DNA of 64,000 bases from Streptomyces cellulosae. GTDB lineage: Bacteria; Actinomycetota; Actinomycetes; Streptomycetales; Streptomycetaceae. The stretch covers positions 186,001 through 250,000 of the forward strand of contig BNBH01000008.1 in NCBI GenBank assembly GCA_014655195.1, written 5' to 3'. Below the pieces are notes generated by a model. The model saw nothing but the letters and a program-made list of their open reading frames with translations, was not told where the DNA came from and did no database searches. A program made the translations under genes and the position numbers. Shown here one piece after another: positions 33,216-41,215 of the stretch; position 1 is the first letter of the stretch; every line of letters begins with the position of its first letter.

Positions 33216-33878
33216 GTGTCCGTTCTCCTCGAGCAGCCCTCAAGCCTGGTCGCCTACCGCCCGAACAAGCCGACCGCCATGGTGGTCGTGGCCGACCCCC
33301 GCGTCCGTTCCACCGTCACCCGCCATCTGTGGGCGCTCGGTGTGCGCGATGTGATCGAGGCCTCGTCCGTCGCGGAGGCTCGTCCCCGCATCGGCAACCC
33401 CCGCGACATCTGCGTCGCCGAAGTCCATCTGCCGGATGGCTCCGGCCTCACCCTTCTCTCCGAGACCCGCGCGGCGGGCTGGCCCAACGGCCTCGCCCTC
33501 TCGGCCGCCGACGACATCGGCGCCGTGCGCAACGCCCTCGCCGGCGGCGTGAAGGGCTACGTCGTCACCGGCACCCGCACCAACCTCGGGCTCCCCACCC
33601 GTCCCGGTGCGGCCCCCATCGGCGCGGCGGCCGCCCGCCTGCACCGTCGTCCCCCGGGCGCCCCGAGCCACCCGGGTGGCTACCGCGAGCTGTCCGGCCG
33701 TGAGGTCGAGGTGCTGCGGCTGGTTGCGGAGGGCCAGTCGAACAAGGCGATCGGCGTCTCGATGGGCCTGTCCGCGTTGACCGTGAAGAGCCACCTCGCG
33801 CGTATCGCGCGGAAGCTCGGCACGGGGGACCGGGCGGGGATGGTGGCGGTGGCGCTGCGCACCGGAATCATCCACTGA
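33216..33878 (+). CDS. Atypical NarL/LuxR-type response regulator
   Basis: A 220-residue protein with a receiver-like domain (residues 20-120) and a C-terminal LuxR helix-turn-helix (YRELSGREVEVLRLVAEGQS, then NKAIGVSMGLSALTVKSHLARI). The receiver is unorthodox: the position of the phospho-accepting Asp in the CVAEVHLPDGSGL loop is Glu69, and the usual acidic pair near the start is reduced to Asp27. Ser96 and Lys113, at the usual switch positions, remain. No histidine kinase is adjacent. It may therefore act without phosphorylation or respond to a ligand. The GTG start has a good AGGAG site. A strong terminator follows. Confidence 0.83.
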   Translation: MSVLLEQPSSLVAYRPNKPTAMVVVADPRVRSTVTRHLWALGVRDVIEASSVAEARPRIGNPRDICVAEVHLPDGSGLTLLSETRAAGWPNGLALSAADDIGAVRNALAGGVKGYVVTGTRTNLGLPTRPGAAPIGAAAARLHRRPPGAPSHPGGYRELSGREVEVLRLVAEGQSNKAIGVSMGLSALTVKSHLARIARKLGTGDRAGMVAVALRTGIIH

Positions 33879-33904
33879 TCACTCCTTCCCGACCGTCCCC
33901 GTCC

Positions 33905-33948
33905 CCACCCGCGCCCGCCGATGCCCCCGCGTCGGCGGGCGCGGGTGG
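33905..33948 (+). terminator. Strong hairpin terminator after the response regulator
   Basis: A perfect 17-bp stem (33905-33921 with 33932-33948) and a ten-base loop, 27 bases beyond the stop codon. Confidence 0.8.
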
Positions 33949-33951
33949 TAG

Positions 33952-33982
33952 GTGGCTGATCGCGCAGTTCCCCGCGCCCCTT
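33952..33982 (+). repeat. Streptomyces-type intergenic repeat, copy 1
   Basis: A 31-base element containing CGCAGTTCCCCGCGCCCCTT, a sequence I know as recurring in many intergenic regions of Streptomyces genomes. It agrees at 29 of 31 positions with copy 2 at 34075-34105; a third copy lies at 63324-63352 on the other strand. Confidence 0.7.
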
Positions 33983-34074
33983 AAGGGCGCCTCCGCAGCG
34001 GCGGGCAGTCGTGCCGCCGGGGACGGCACGGGTGGGCACGGCGGCACCCGTGCAACGCCGGGTGCGGGACCTCC

Positions 34075-34105
34075 GTGGCTGAGCGCGAAGTTCCCCGCGC
34101 CCCTT
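34075..34105 (+). repeat. Streptomyces-type intergenic repeat, copy 2
   Basis: Same element as at 33952-33982, same orientation, 123 bases further on, with two substitutions. Both lie in the 358-base gap between the response regulator and the ribonuclease D gene. The spacer between them holds additional small hairpins. Confidence 0.7.
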
Positions 34106-34224
34106 GGGGGTGTGCATGCGCCGGTGTCTGGAGGCTCACCCTCCTTCGCCCGGCCGGCGGCCTGTTTTCGCTGGTCGGCGGGCTCACCCCCCGGAGGGGC
34201 GGGCCGGGCCCCGGCCCGTGCGGA

Positions 34225-34230
34225 TACTCT
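34225..34230 (+). promoter_or_regulatory. -10 element of a leaderless promoter (ribonuclease D gene)
   Basis: TACTCT lies six bases before GTG 34237 with no ribosome site. Confidence 0.5.
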
Positions 34231-34236
34231 TGACAG

Positions 34237-35526
34237 GTGACCGACGCCCACGACACCGCAGCAGACAGTTCACTGCGCACCACCGGAGGCGCCCCTCCGG
34301 ACGACGGCGGATCCTCTGCTGCACAGGCGCCGATCCCCCTGCTGGAGCCCCGCGAGGGCATCCCGCCCGTGGTGGCCGACGAGGCCGCCCTCGCCGAGGT
34401 GGTCGCCGCCTTCGCCGCGGGCCGCGGCCCCGTCGCCGTGGACGCCGAGCGCGCCTCCGGCTACCGCTACGGTCAGCGCGCCTACCTCGTCCAGCTCCGC
34501 CGCGAGGGCGCGGGCACGGCCCTGATCGACCCGGTCGCCTGCCCCGACCTCTCCGCCCTGAGCGAGGCGCTGTCCGGCGTCGAGTGGGTGCTGCACGCCG
34601 CCACCCAGGACCTGCCCTGTCTGCGCGAGATAGGTATGGTGCCGACGCGGCTCTTCGACACCGAGCTGGCGGGCCGGCTGGCCGGGTTCCCCCGGGTCGG
34701 CCTCGGCGCGATGGTCGAGAACGTGCTCGGCTACCTGCTGGAGAAGGGCCACTCCGCCGTCGACTGGTCCACCCGCCCCCTGCCCGAGCCGTGGCTGCGG
34801 TACGCCGCCCTCGACGTCGAGCTGCTGGTCGACCTGCGGGACGCCCTGGAGAAGGAGCTGGACCGGCAGGGCAAGCTGGACTGGGCGCGGCAGGAGTTCG
34901 ACGCGATCGCCTCGGCGCCGCCGCCGGAGCCCCGCAAGGACCCCTGGCGCCGTACGTCCGGCATGCACAAGGTGCGCCGCCGCCGGCAGATGGCCGTCGT
35001 ACGGGAGCTGTGGCAGACCCGGGACCGGATCGCCCGGCGCCGTGACGTCTCCCCCGGCAAGGTGCTGTCCGACGCGGCGATCGTCGAGGCCGCCCTCGCC
35101 ATGCCGTCCAACCCGCACGCGCTGGCCGCGCTGAACGGCTTCGGACAGCGGGTCGGCCGCCGCCAGCTCGAGCAGTGGCAGGCGGCCGTCGACCGGGCGA
35201 AGGCGCTGAGCGAGGACCGGCTGCCCCAGCCGGGCCAGCCGGTGACCGGTCCCCCGCCGCCGCGCGCCTGGGCCGACAAGGACCCGGCGGCCGCGGCCCG
35301 GCTGTCGGCCGCGCGGGCGGGCGTGACCGCGCTCGCGGAGCAGCTGAACATGCCCGCGGAGAACCTGATCACGCCGGACACCGTGCGCCGGGTCTGCTGG
35401 GAGCCGCCGTCCCCCGCCACGGCCGAGTCGGTCGCCGCGGCCCTGACCGCGCACGGCGCCCGCCCCTGGCAGGTCGAGCAGGTCACCCCGCTCCTGGTCA
35501 CCGCCCTGACCGCCGGACCCGCCTGA
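34237..35526 (+). CDS. rnd: Ribonuclease D
   Basis: A 429-residue 3'-5' exonuclease of the DEDDy family, acting on tRNA precursors and other structured RNA ends. The exonuclease motifs are visible: VAVDAERASGYRYG (Asp-x-Glu), LHAATQDLPCL (second motif Asp) and LRYAALDVELLVDLRD (Tyr and final Asp). A first HRDC domain follows at about residues 245-325 (RRQMAVVRELWQTRDRIARR). The C-terminal region ends with an actinobacterial extension (PDTVRRVCWEPPSPATAESV). The N-terminal 45 residues are disordered. It appears leaderless. Convergent with the second sugar importer operon. Confidence 0.88.
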   Translation: MTDAHDTAADSSLRTTGGAPPDDGGSSAAQAPIPLLEPREGIPPVVADEAALAEVVAAFAAGRGPVAVDAERASGYRYGQRAYLVQLRREGAGTALIDPVACPDLSALSEALSGVEWVLHAATQDLPCLREIGMVPTRLFDTELAGRLAGFPRVGLGAMVENVLGYLLEKGHSAVDWSTRPLPEPWLRYAALDVELLVDLRDALEKELDRQGKLDWARQEFDAIASAPPPEPRKDPWRRTSGMHKVRRRRQMAVVRELWQTRDRIARRRDVSPGKVLSDAAIVEAALAMPSNPHALAALNGFGQRVGRRQLEQWQAAVDRAKALSEDRLPQPGQPVTGPPPPRAWADKDPAAAARLSAARAGVTALAEQLNMPAENLITPDTVRRVCWEPPSPATAESVAAALTAHGARPWQVEQVTPLLVTALTAGPA

Positions 35527-35541
35527 CCCACGTCGTCCACG

Positions 35542-35579
35542 TCTTCCACTTCGTCGCCCCTCTTCTACTTCGTCGCCCC
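35542..35579. repeat. 19-bp tandem duplication spanning the permease stop codon
   Basis: Two head-to-tail 19-mers (35542-35560 and 35561-35579) differ at one base. The gene-proximal copy holds the last codons and the TAG of the permease gene read on the minus strand; in the distal copy the TAG position reads TGG. Confidence 0.65.
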
Positions 35580-36395
35580 TCGCATGAAGCCGTTGTAGAG
35601 GAACCGCTGCAGGAACAGGAAGACGATCAGCGTGGGCAGGATGACCAGGATCGTGCCCGCCGAGATCGTCTCCCAGTGCGCCCCGAAGGGGCCCTTGAAG
35701 CGGAACAGGGACGTCGAGATCACGCCAAGGTCCTCGGAGGGCATGTAGAGGAAGGGGATGTAGAAGTCGTTGTAGACGTTGATCCCCTTCACGATGACCA
35801 CCGTGGCGATCGCCGGCTTCAGCAGCGGCAGGATGACCTTGCGGTAGACGGTGAACGCGTTCGCGCCGTCCAGGCGGGCCGCCTCGTCCAGGGAGACCGG
35901 GATGGAGCGGATGAACTGCAGGAAGATGTAGATCGACACGATGTCGGTGCCCATGTAGAGGGCGATGGGCGCCCAGAGGCTGTCGAACATGCCGAGGCTG
36001 TCGACGATCTGGAAGGTCGCGACCTGGGTGGTCACCCCGGGCACCAGCGCGGCCAGCAGGAACAGCGCCACCACCAGTTTCCGGAAGCGGAAACGGAAGC
36101 GGTCGACGGCGTACGCGGTCATCGAGCCGATGAGGATGGTGCCGCCGACGGCGACGACGAGGACGACCGCCGTGTTGGCGAAGGCGGACAGCATCTGCCC
36201 GTCGCGGAACGCGGTCAGGTAGTTGGCGAAGTTCAGCGGGTCGTCGGGCAGGGCGAGCGCGCCGCTGCCGTTCGCCATCTCGCGGGAGGTCTTCAGCGAG
36301 GTCAGCAGCACCACCGCGAGGGGCAGCAGCACGACCAGGGCAGCGGTGATCAGCGACAGGTGCACCAGGGCGCGGGCCACGGCACGGCGGGTCAT
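35565..36395 (-). CDS. Sugar ABC transporter permease (MalG type), mannoside module
   Basis: A 276-residue CUT1 permease with six transmembrane helices and the EAA loop DEAARLDGANAFTVYRKVILPL. Its ATG overlaps the TGA of the upstream permease (ATGA), indicating translational coupling. As the last gene of the operon it ends within a small tandem duplication of its own 3' end. There is no ATPase gene, so the importer presumably borrows MsiK. The adjacent beta-mannosidase suggests manno-oligosaccharides or mannose-containing glycans as the substrate. Confidence 0.9.
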   Translation of the reverse strand: MTRRAVARALVHLSLITAALVVLLPLAVVLLTSLKTSREMANGSGALALPDDPLNFANYLTAFRDGQMLSAFANTAVVLVVAVGGTILIGSMTAYAVDRFRFRFRKLVVALFLLAALVPGVTTQVATFQIVDSLGMFDSLWAPIALYMGTDIVSIYIFLQFIRSIPVSLDEAARLDGANAFTVYRKVILPLLKPAIATVVIVKGINVYNDFYIPFLYMPSEDLGVISTSLFRFKGPFGAHWETISAGTILVILPTLIVFLFLQRFLYNGFMRGATK

Positions 36396-37345
36396 ACCAG
36401 GTCCACCTTCTCGTCGGGGACGATGCGCCGCTGCACCCAGGTGACCGCCAGGACGATCAGCAGCAGCACGACGGCGGCCGCCGAGGCGAGCCCCGTCTTG
36501 TTGAACTGGAAGGCCAGCTTCACGGTCTGGATGACGAACGTCTCCGTGCCGGTGGCGCCGCCGGTCATGATGTACGGGATCTCGAAGACCGACAGCGAGC
36601 CGGAGACGGACAGGATCACGCTGAGGCTCAGCACGGGCCGGATGCCGGGCGCGATGATGTACCGGAACTGCTGCCAGCGGCTCGCCCCGTCGATCTCGGC
36701 CGCCTCGTACAGCTCGCCGGGGATGGACTGGATCGCGCCCAGGAACAGGACGAAGTTGAGGCCGAGGTAGCGCCAGACGGAGACGCCGGCGAGCGAGGTG
36801 TTCGCGGAGAACGGCGTGCCCAGCCAGGCGTGGTCGCTCTCCACGCCGAGCAGGCGCAGCACGGAGTCGAGGGTGCCGCCGTCCTGGAAGAAGTAGAGGA
36901 AGACGAAGCCGATCGCCACCCCGTTGATCAGGTACGGGAAGAACAGCACGCCCTTGAAGAAGTTCCGGAAGCGGGCGTCGAAGCTGAGGACCGTGGCGAA
37001 GTACAGGGCGAGGACGATCTGCACCACGGACGCGACCAGGTAGTAGCCGCTGACCAGGAACACCTCGAACAGCTCGGAGCGGGTGAGGAGTTCGGTGTAG
37101 TTCTCGGCGCCGGTCCAGTTCAGCTCCGGGCTCACGCCGTCCCAGTCGGTGAAGCTGTACGCGACCATGTTGGCGATCGGCGCGTAGGTGAAGGTCAGCA
37201 GAAGGGCGAGCGGGACGGCGAGGAACAGCCAGGGGGTGACGCGGGCCCGCCGCCGGGTGCGGCGGGCGGCGGGCTCCGTACGTCCGGGGGCCAAGGGCGC
37301 GGCCGGGACGTCCGGCCGCGCCGCCTTGCGGGTGGTGTCGGTCAT
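36392..37345 (-). CDS. Sugar ABC transporter permease (MalF type), mannoside module
   Basis: A 317-residue CUT1 permease. An N-terminal Arg/Pro-rich cytoplasmic tail of about 38 residues precedes the first helix (VTPWLFLAVPLALLLTFTYA). The EAA loop is LYEAAEIDGASRWQQFRYII. Its start overlaps the stop of the binding-protein gene by one base (TGATG) and its stop overlaps the next start, so all three genes are tightly coupled. Its length and the order of helices are normal for the family. Confidence 0.9.
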   Translation of the reverse strand: MTDTTRKAARPDVPAAPLAPGRTEPAARRTRRRARVTPWLFLAVPLALLLTFTYAPIANMVAYSFTDWDGVSPELNWTGAENYTELLTRSELFEVFLVSGYYLVASVVQIVLALYFATVLSFDARFRNFFKGVLFFPYLINGVAIGFVFLYFFQDGGTLDSVLRLLGVESDHAWLGTPFSANTSLAGVSVWRYLGLNFVLFLGAIQSIPGELYEAAEIDGASRWQQFRYIIAPGIRPVLSLSVILSVSGSLSVFEIPYIMTGGATGTETFVIQTVKLAFQFNKTGLASAAAVVLLLIVLAVTWVQRRIVPDEKVDLV

Positions 37346-38664
37346 CACGACCCCAGCGCGTCGCGTGCCTCGGCCCAGCGCTCGCCGAGGCCGGCGAGGT
37401 GGTCGTCGAGGCTGCCCTTGCGGGCGCCGCGGGCGAGATCGACGAGCTCCTGGCGGTAGTCGGGCTTGAAGATGCCGACCTCCGAGGAGTTGTCGATGGA
37501 CTTGACCTCGGCGCCCTTGCTGTCGTCGAGGTCGAGCAGCTTCACGCCCGCCTCCTGGTAGGGAGTGAGGATGTCGGGCAGCGGGGCGTCCTTCAGCGGG
37601 GACAGCGCCAGATTGGCCTCGGCGTAGCCGGACTTGTCGGTGAACCAGTCGATCCAGGCGCGCGCCGCCTGCTTGTTGTCGGAGTTGACGTTGACGGCCT
37701 GCTGGTAGTCGGGGGACGCGACCGCGCAGAAGACGCCGTTCTTCTGCGCGGGGAACGGCATGAAGCCGATGTCGGCGGGGTCGGCGCCCGCCTGCTTGGC
37801 GGCGTCCCGCATCTGCACGACCGCCCAGGAACCCAGCCACATGGTGGCGATCTCGCCCTTGGCGAGGCGGGGCTTGGACGCCTCCCAGTTGGTGGTGGTC
37901 GGGTCCTTCTCGGCGAGTCCGCCGCGCACGATGTCGTACAGCAGGGTGTCGCCCACGCGCAGGTCGGCTCCCTCGGCCCACGGGTCGCCCTCGGCGAGCT
38001 TGGTCGTCGCCTTCGTGTCGCAGCTGACGGAGCCGTTGACGTTGGTCCACTGGGTCAGCGGCCACATGTCCTTGAAGTTGGTGTAGTACGGCACCGCGCC
38101 GGTCTTCGCCTTGACGGCCTTGAGCGCGTCGAGGAACTCGGCGGGCGTGGTGGGCCAGTCGGTGACGCCGGCCCGGGCCCAGACCTTCTTGTTGTAGACG
38201 AAGCCGGGGACGACGCCGATGGGGCTCTGGCCGTAGACCTTGCCGTCGACGGTGGAGTAGTCGGTGAAGCGGTACTCGGCGGAGCGCTCCTTCCGCGTGC
38301 CGAGCGACGCGAAGAACTTCGGGTAGTCCTTCTTCTCGATGACCGCGGGGATCATCAGGACGTCGCCGTAGTTCTCCGTGTTCATGCGGATCTTGACCTC
38401 GCCCTCGTAGTCGGTGAGGCCCTCGAACTTCACCGTCACGCCGGGGTAGGTCTTGTTGAACTCGGCCGCGTACTTCTTCATGGTGCCGTCCTGCACCAGG
38501 TCGGTGCGGTGGGTGAGGACGGTGATGGAGCCCTTGACCTGGGACGGGTCGTCGGGGGCCTCGGCGTCCGCGCCCGTCGCGGAACCCCCCGAACCGGTGC
38601 AGGCGGAGGCCAGCAGGGCGACGGCGGCGGCGATCGATCCGGCGAGTGCTGTGCGGCGGTTCAT
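37345..38664 (-). CDS. Extracellular sugar-binding lipoprotein, mannoside module
   Basis: A 439-residue CUT1 solute-binding protein. The signal peptide (RRTALAGSIAAAVALLASAC) ends in a lipobox with Cys at about residue 22. Mature-domain landmarks are ITVLTHRTDLVQDGTMKKYA, RMNTENYGDVLMIP and GKVYGQSPIGVVPGFVYNKK. The start at 38664 is preferred over an ATG two codons upstream because a GGAG site is well placed. It delivers substrate to the coupled permeases. Two operator-like sites lie between it and the divergent mannosidase gene. Confidence 0.9.
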   Translation of the reverse strand: MNRRTALAGSIAAAVALLASACTGSGGSATGADAEAPDDPSQVKGSITVLTHRTDLVQDGTMKKYAAEFNKTYPGVTVKFEGLTDYEGEVKIRMNTENYGDVLMIPAVIEKKDYPKFFASLGTRKERSAEYRFTDYSTVDGKVYGQSPIGVVPGFVYNKKVWARAGVTDWPTTPAEFLDALKAVKAKTGAVPYYTNFKDMWPLTQWTNVNGSVSCDTKATTKLAEGDPWAEGADLRVGDTLLYDIVRGGLAEKDPTTTNWEASKPRLAKGEIATMWLGSWAVVQMRDAAKQAGADPADIGFMPFPAQKNGVFCAVASPDYQQAVNVNSDNKQAARAWIDWFTDKSGYAEANLALSPLKDAPLPDILTPYQEAGVKLLDLDDSKGAEVKSIDNSSEVGIFKPDYRQELVDLARGARKGSLDDHLAGLGERWAEARDALGS

Positions 38665-38736
38665 GTGCACCAGCTCCGTTCACGGGGCGGACGAGCACGG
38701 GTGGGTTGGCTGGTTCGGCACTCTGACAGCCCGTCA

Positions 38737-38750
38737 CTGAACCGGTAAAG
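38737..38750. promoter_or_regulatory. Operator-like site 1 of the mannoside module
   Basis: CTGAACCGGTAAAG shares the CTNAACCGGTWWAG pattern with the site at 38793-38806, 56 bases away. It is centred on CG with partial dyad symmetry, as LacI-family operators are, and lies in the divergent promoter region. Confidence 0.58.
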
Positions 38751-38792
38751 TCTCTATTGCGCCAACGATACGAAAACGTTGCGAGCCATGAC

Positions 38793-38806
38793 CTCAACCG
38801 GTTTAG
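38793..38806. promoter_or_regulatory. Operator-like site 2 of the mannoside module
   Basis: CTCAACCGGTTTAG is a 14-bp palindrome with one mismatched pair, ending ten bases before the mannosidase ATG. Binding here would block transcription or initiation of the mannosidase-LacI operon. The likely ligand is the LacI protein encoded at 41212-42246. Confidence 0.62.
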
Positions 38807-38815
38807 GGAGTGTGC

Positions 38816-41215
38816 ATGCGTCAGGTCACATCGCTCACCGACGGATGGATCCTGCGGCACCCTGACGGGACGGGGGAGACGCTCCCCGCCTCGGCGCCGG
38901 GATGCGTGCACACCGACCTGCTGACGGCCGGCCTGATCCCGGACCCGTTCCTCGGACGGAACGAGACCGAGGTGGCGTGGGTGGGCCGCCGCGCGTGGAC
39001 CTACGAACGGGACCTGACGGCCGGGAGCACGGGACACGAGCGGACGGACCTGGTGTTCGACGGGCTCGACACCGTCGCCGAGATCCTGCTCGACGGCCGC
39101 CCGCTGGGCCGCACACGGAACATGCACCGGTCGTACCGCTTCGACGTGACGGGGCTGAGCGGGCGGCTGACCGTGCGGTTCGCGTCCGCCTACGAGGAGG
39201 CGGACGCGGTACGGGCCGCGGTGGGCGACAGGCCGGGGGCGTACGACGAGCCGTACCAGTACGTGCGGAAGATGGCCTGCTCGTTCGGCTGGGACTGGGG
39301 GCCGACACTGGTCACGGCCGGGATCTGGCGGCCGGTGCGTCTTGAGCACTGGTCGACGGCCCGGATCGCGCGGGTGCGCCCGCTGGTGACCGTGGAGGAC
39401 GGCACGGGCGTGGTCGACCTGGCCGTGGACGTCGAGCGCACGGGGTCCGGGGTGCCGCTCGAGGTCGAGGCGACCGTCGGCGGGGTGCGCGCCCGCGCCC
39501 GAATCGAGGGGACGGCCGGGACGGTACGCCTGCGGGTGCCGGACGCCCGCCTGTGGTGGCCGCGCGGCTACGGCGAACAGCCGCTGTACGACGCGACGTT
39601 GACGCTGCTGGACGGCGAGGAGGCGGTGGACTCCTGGGAGCACCGGATCGGCTTCCGGACGGTGGAGCTGGACACCTCGGCCGACGCGCACGGCACCGGA
39701 TTCACCCTGGTGGTCAACGGGGAGCGGATGTTCGCGCGCGGGGTCAACTGGATCCCGGACGACGCCTTCCCCTCCCGCATCACCCGCGACCGCTACCGCC
39801 GGCGGCTCGAACAGGCGGCCGCGGCGGGCGTGGACCTGGTGCGGGTGTGGGGCGGCGGGATCTACGAGAGTGAGGACTTCTACGACATCTGCGACGAACT
39901 GGGCCTGCTGGTCTGGCAGGACTTCCCGTTCGCCTGCGCCGCCTACCCGGAGGAACAGCCGCTGCGCGGCGAGGTGGAGGCGGAGGCCCGGGAGAACGTC
40001 GTACGGCTGATGCCGCACCCGTCGCTGGTGCTGTGGAACGGCAACAACGAGAACCTGTGGGGCTTCCGGGACTGGGACTGGGAGCCCGCGCTGGCCGGGG
40101 ACTCCTGGGGCGAGGGCTACTACCTGGGCGTCCTGCCTCGCGTGGTGGCGGAGCTGGACCCGACGCGGCCGTACACGGCGGGCAGTCCGTGGTCCGGGTC
40201 CTGGCGTCACCACCCCAACGACCCGGCGCACGGCACGCACCACTCCTGGGAGGTGTGGAACCGCCGGGACTACGCCGACTACCGCCTCGACGTGCCGCGT
40301 TTCGTCGCCGAGTTCGGCTGGCAGGCGCCGCCCGCGTACGCCACACTGCGGCGGGCGCTGCCCGGGGAGGAGCTGTCCCCTGACTCCCCCGGTGTGCTGC
40401 ACCACCAGAAGGCGGAGGACGGCAACGGCAAGCTGGAGCGCGGGCTCGCCCGTCATTTCGCGCTGCCCGAGGGGGACTTCGACCGCTGGCACTATCTGAC
40501 ACAGCTCAGCCAGGCGCGCGCGGTGGCGGCCGGGATCGAGCACTGGCGCTCGCACTGGCCGGTGTGCGCGGGCACGGTGGTGTGGCAGCTCAACGACTGC
40601 TGGCCGGTGACCTCGTGGGCCGCGATCGACGGCGACGGACGGGAGAAGCCGCTGTACCACGAGCTGCGCAGGCTGTACGCGGACCGGCTGCTGACCGTGC
40701 GGACGGACGAGGACCGGTTTGTCGTCGCGGCGGTGAACCAGGCCGTCGACGCGTGGCGGACCACGCTGCGGCTGCGGCGGATGACCGTGGGCGGCGCGGT
40801 GCTCGCCGAGGCGGATCCGGAGTTCGCGGCGGACGCGCGGACCGTGGCGCTGGTCGACGTCCCGGCCGGGCTGGTCCCCGCCGGACCCGACGAGTTCCTG
40901 GTCGCCGACGTCGCGGACCCCGCTGTACGGGAGCCGTTGCGGGCGCTGCACTTCCCGGCGGCGGACCGCGACATCCCGTACCCGCGTCCGGAGTTCGAGG
41001 TGGCGCTCGCGCCCGAGGGGGTCACGGTCACCGCGCGCACCCTGGTGCGGGACCTGCTGCTGCAGGCGGACCGGCTGGGCCCGGAGGCGGCCGCCGACCG
41101 GGGGCGGGTGACGCTGCTGCCCGGGGAGCGGGTGACCATCGGGGTGCGGGGCTGGAAGACTCCTGACCCCGAGACCGCCCGCACCGCCCTGTACTGCGTG
41201 GAGCCCACTCGATGA
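38816..41215 (+). CDS. Glycoside hydrolase family 2 beta-mannosidase
   Basis: A 799-residue intracellular enzyme. An N-terminal jelly-roll (residues 1-180, with CSFGWDWGPTLVTAGIWRPV) and Ig-like domain lead into the TIM barrel. The acid/base Glu412 lies in VLWNGNNENLWG and the nucleophile Glu499 in RFVAEFGWQAPP. GVNWIPDDAFPSRITRDRY is also typical of GH2 beta-mannosidases. The enzyme removes terminal beta-mannose from imported manno-oligosaccharides or glycans. ATG 38816 with a GGGAG site is preferred over GTG 38810. It is divergent from the importer operon and its stop overlaps the LacI start (ATGA). Confidence 0.9.
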   Translation: MRQVTSLTDGWILRHPDGTGETLPASAPGCVHTDLLTAGLIPDPFLGRNETEVAWVGRRAWTYERDLTAGSTGHERTDLVFDGLDTVAEILLDGRPLGRTRNMHRSYRFDVTGLSGRLTVRFASAYEEADAVRAAVGDRPGAYDEPYQYVRKMACSFGWDWGPTLVTAGIWRPVRLEHWSTARIARVRPLVTVEDGTGVVDLAVDVERTGSGVPLEVEATVGGVRARARIEGTAGTVRLRVPDARLWWPRGYGEQPLYDATLTLLDGEEAVDSWEHRIGFRTVELDTSADAHGTGFTLVVNGERMFARGVNWIPDDAFPSRITRDRYRRRLEQAAAAGVDLVRVWGGGIYESEDFYDICDELGLLVWQDFPFACAAYPEEQPLRGEVEAEARENVVRLMPHPSLVLWNGNNENLWGFRDWDWEPALAGDSWGEGYYLGVLPRVVAELDPTRPYTAGSPWSGSWRHHPNDPAHGTHHSWEVWNRRDYADYRLDVPRFVAEFGWQAPPAYATLRRALPGEELSPDSPGVLHHQKAEDGNGKLERGLARHFALPEGDFDRWHYLTQLSQARAVAAGIEHWRSHWPVCAGTVVWQLNDCWPVTSWAAIDGDGREKPLYHELRRLYADRLLTVRTDEDRFVVAAVNQAVDAWRTTLRLRRMTVGGAVLAEADPEFAADARTVALVDVPAGLVPAGPDEFLVADVADPAVREPLRALHFPAADRDIPYPRPEFEVALAPEGVTVTARTLVRDLLLQADRLGPEAAADRGRVTLLPGERVTIGVRGWKTPDPETARTALYCVEPTR

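Noticed and set aside
38760..38790. CAACG...CGTTG inverted repeat as a mannoside operator
   Set aside because: Arms are only five bases with a nine-base spacer. The two CTNAACCGGTWWAG sites are a much better pair.
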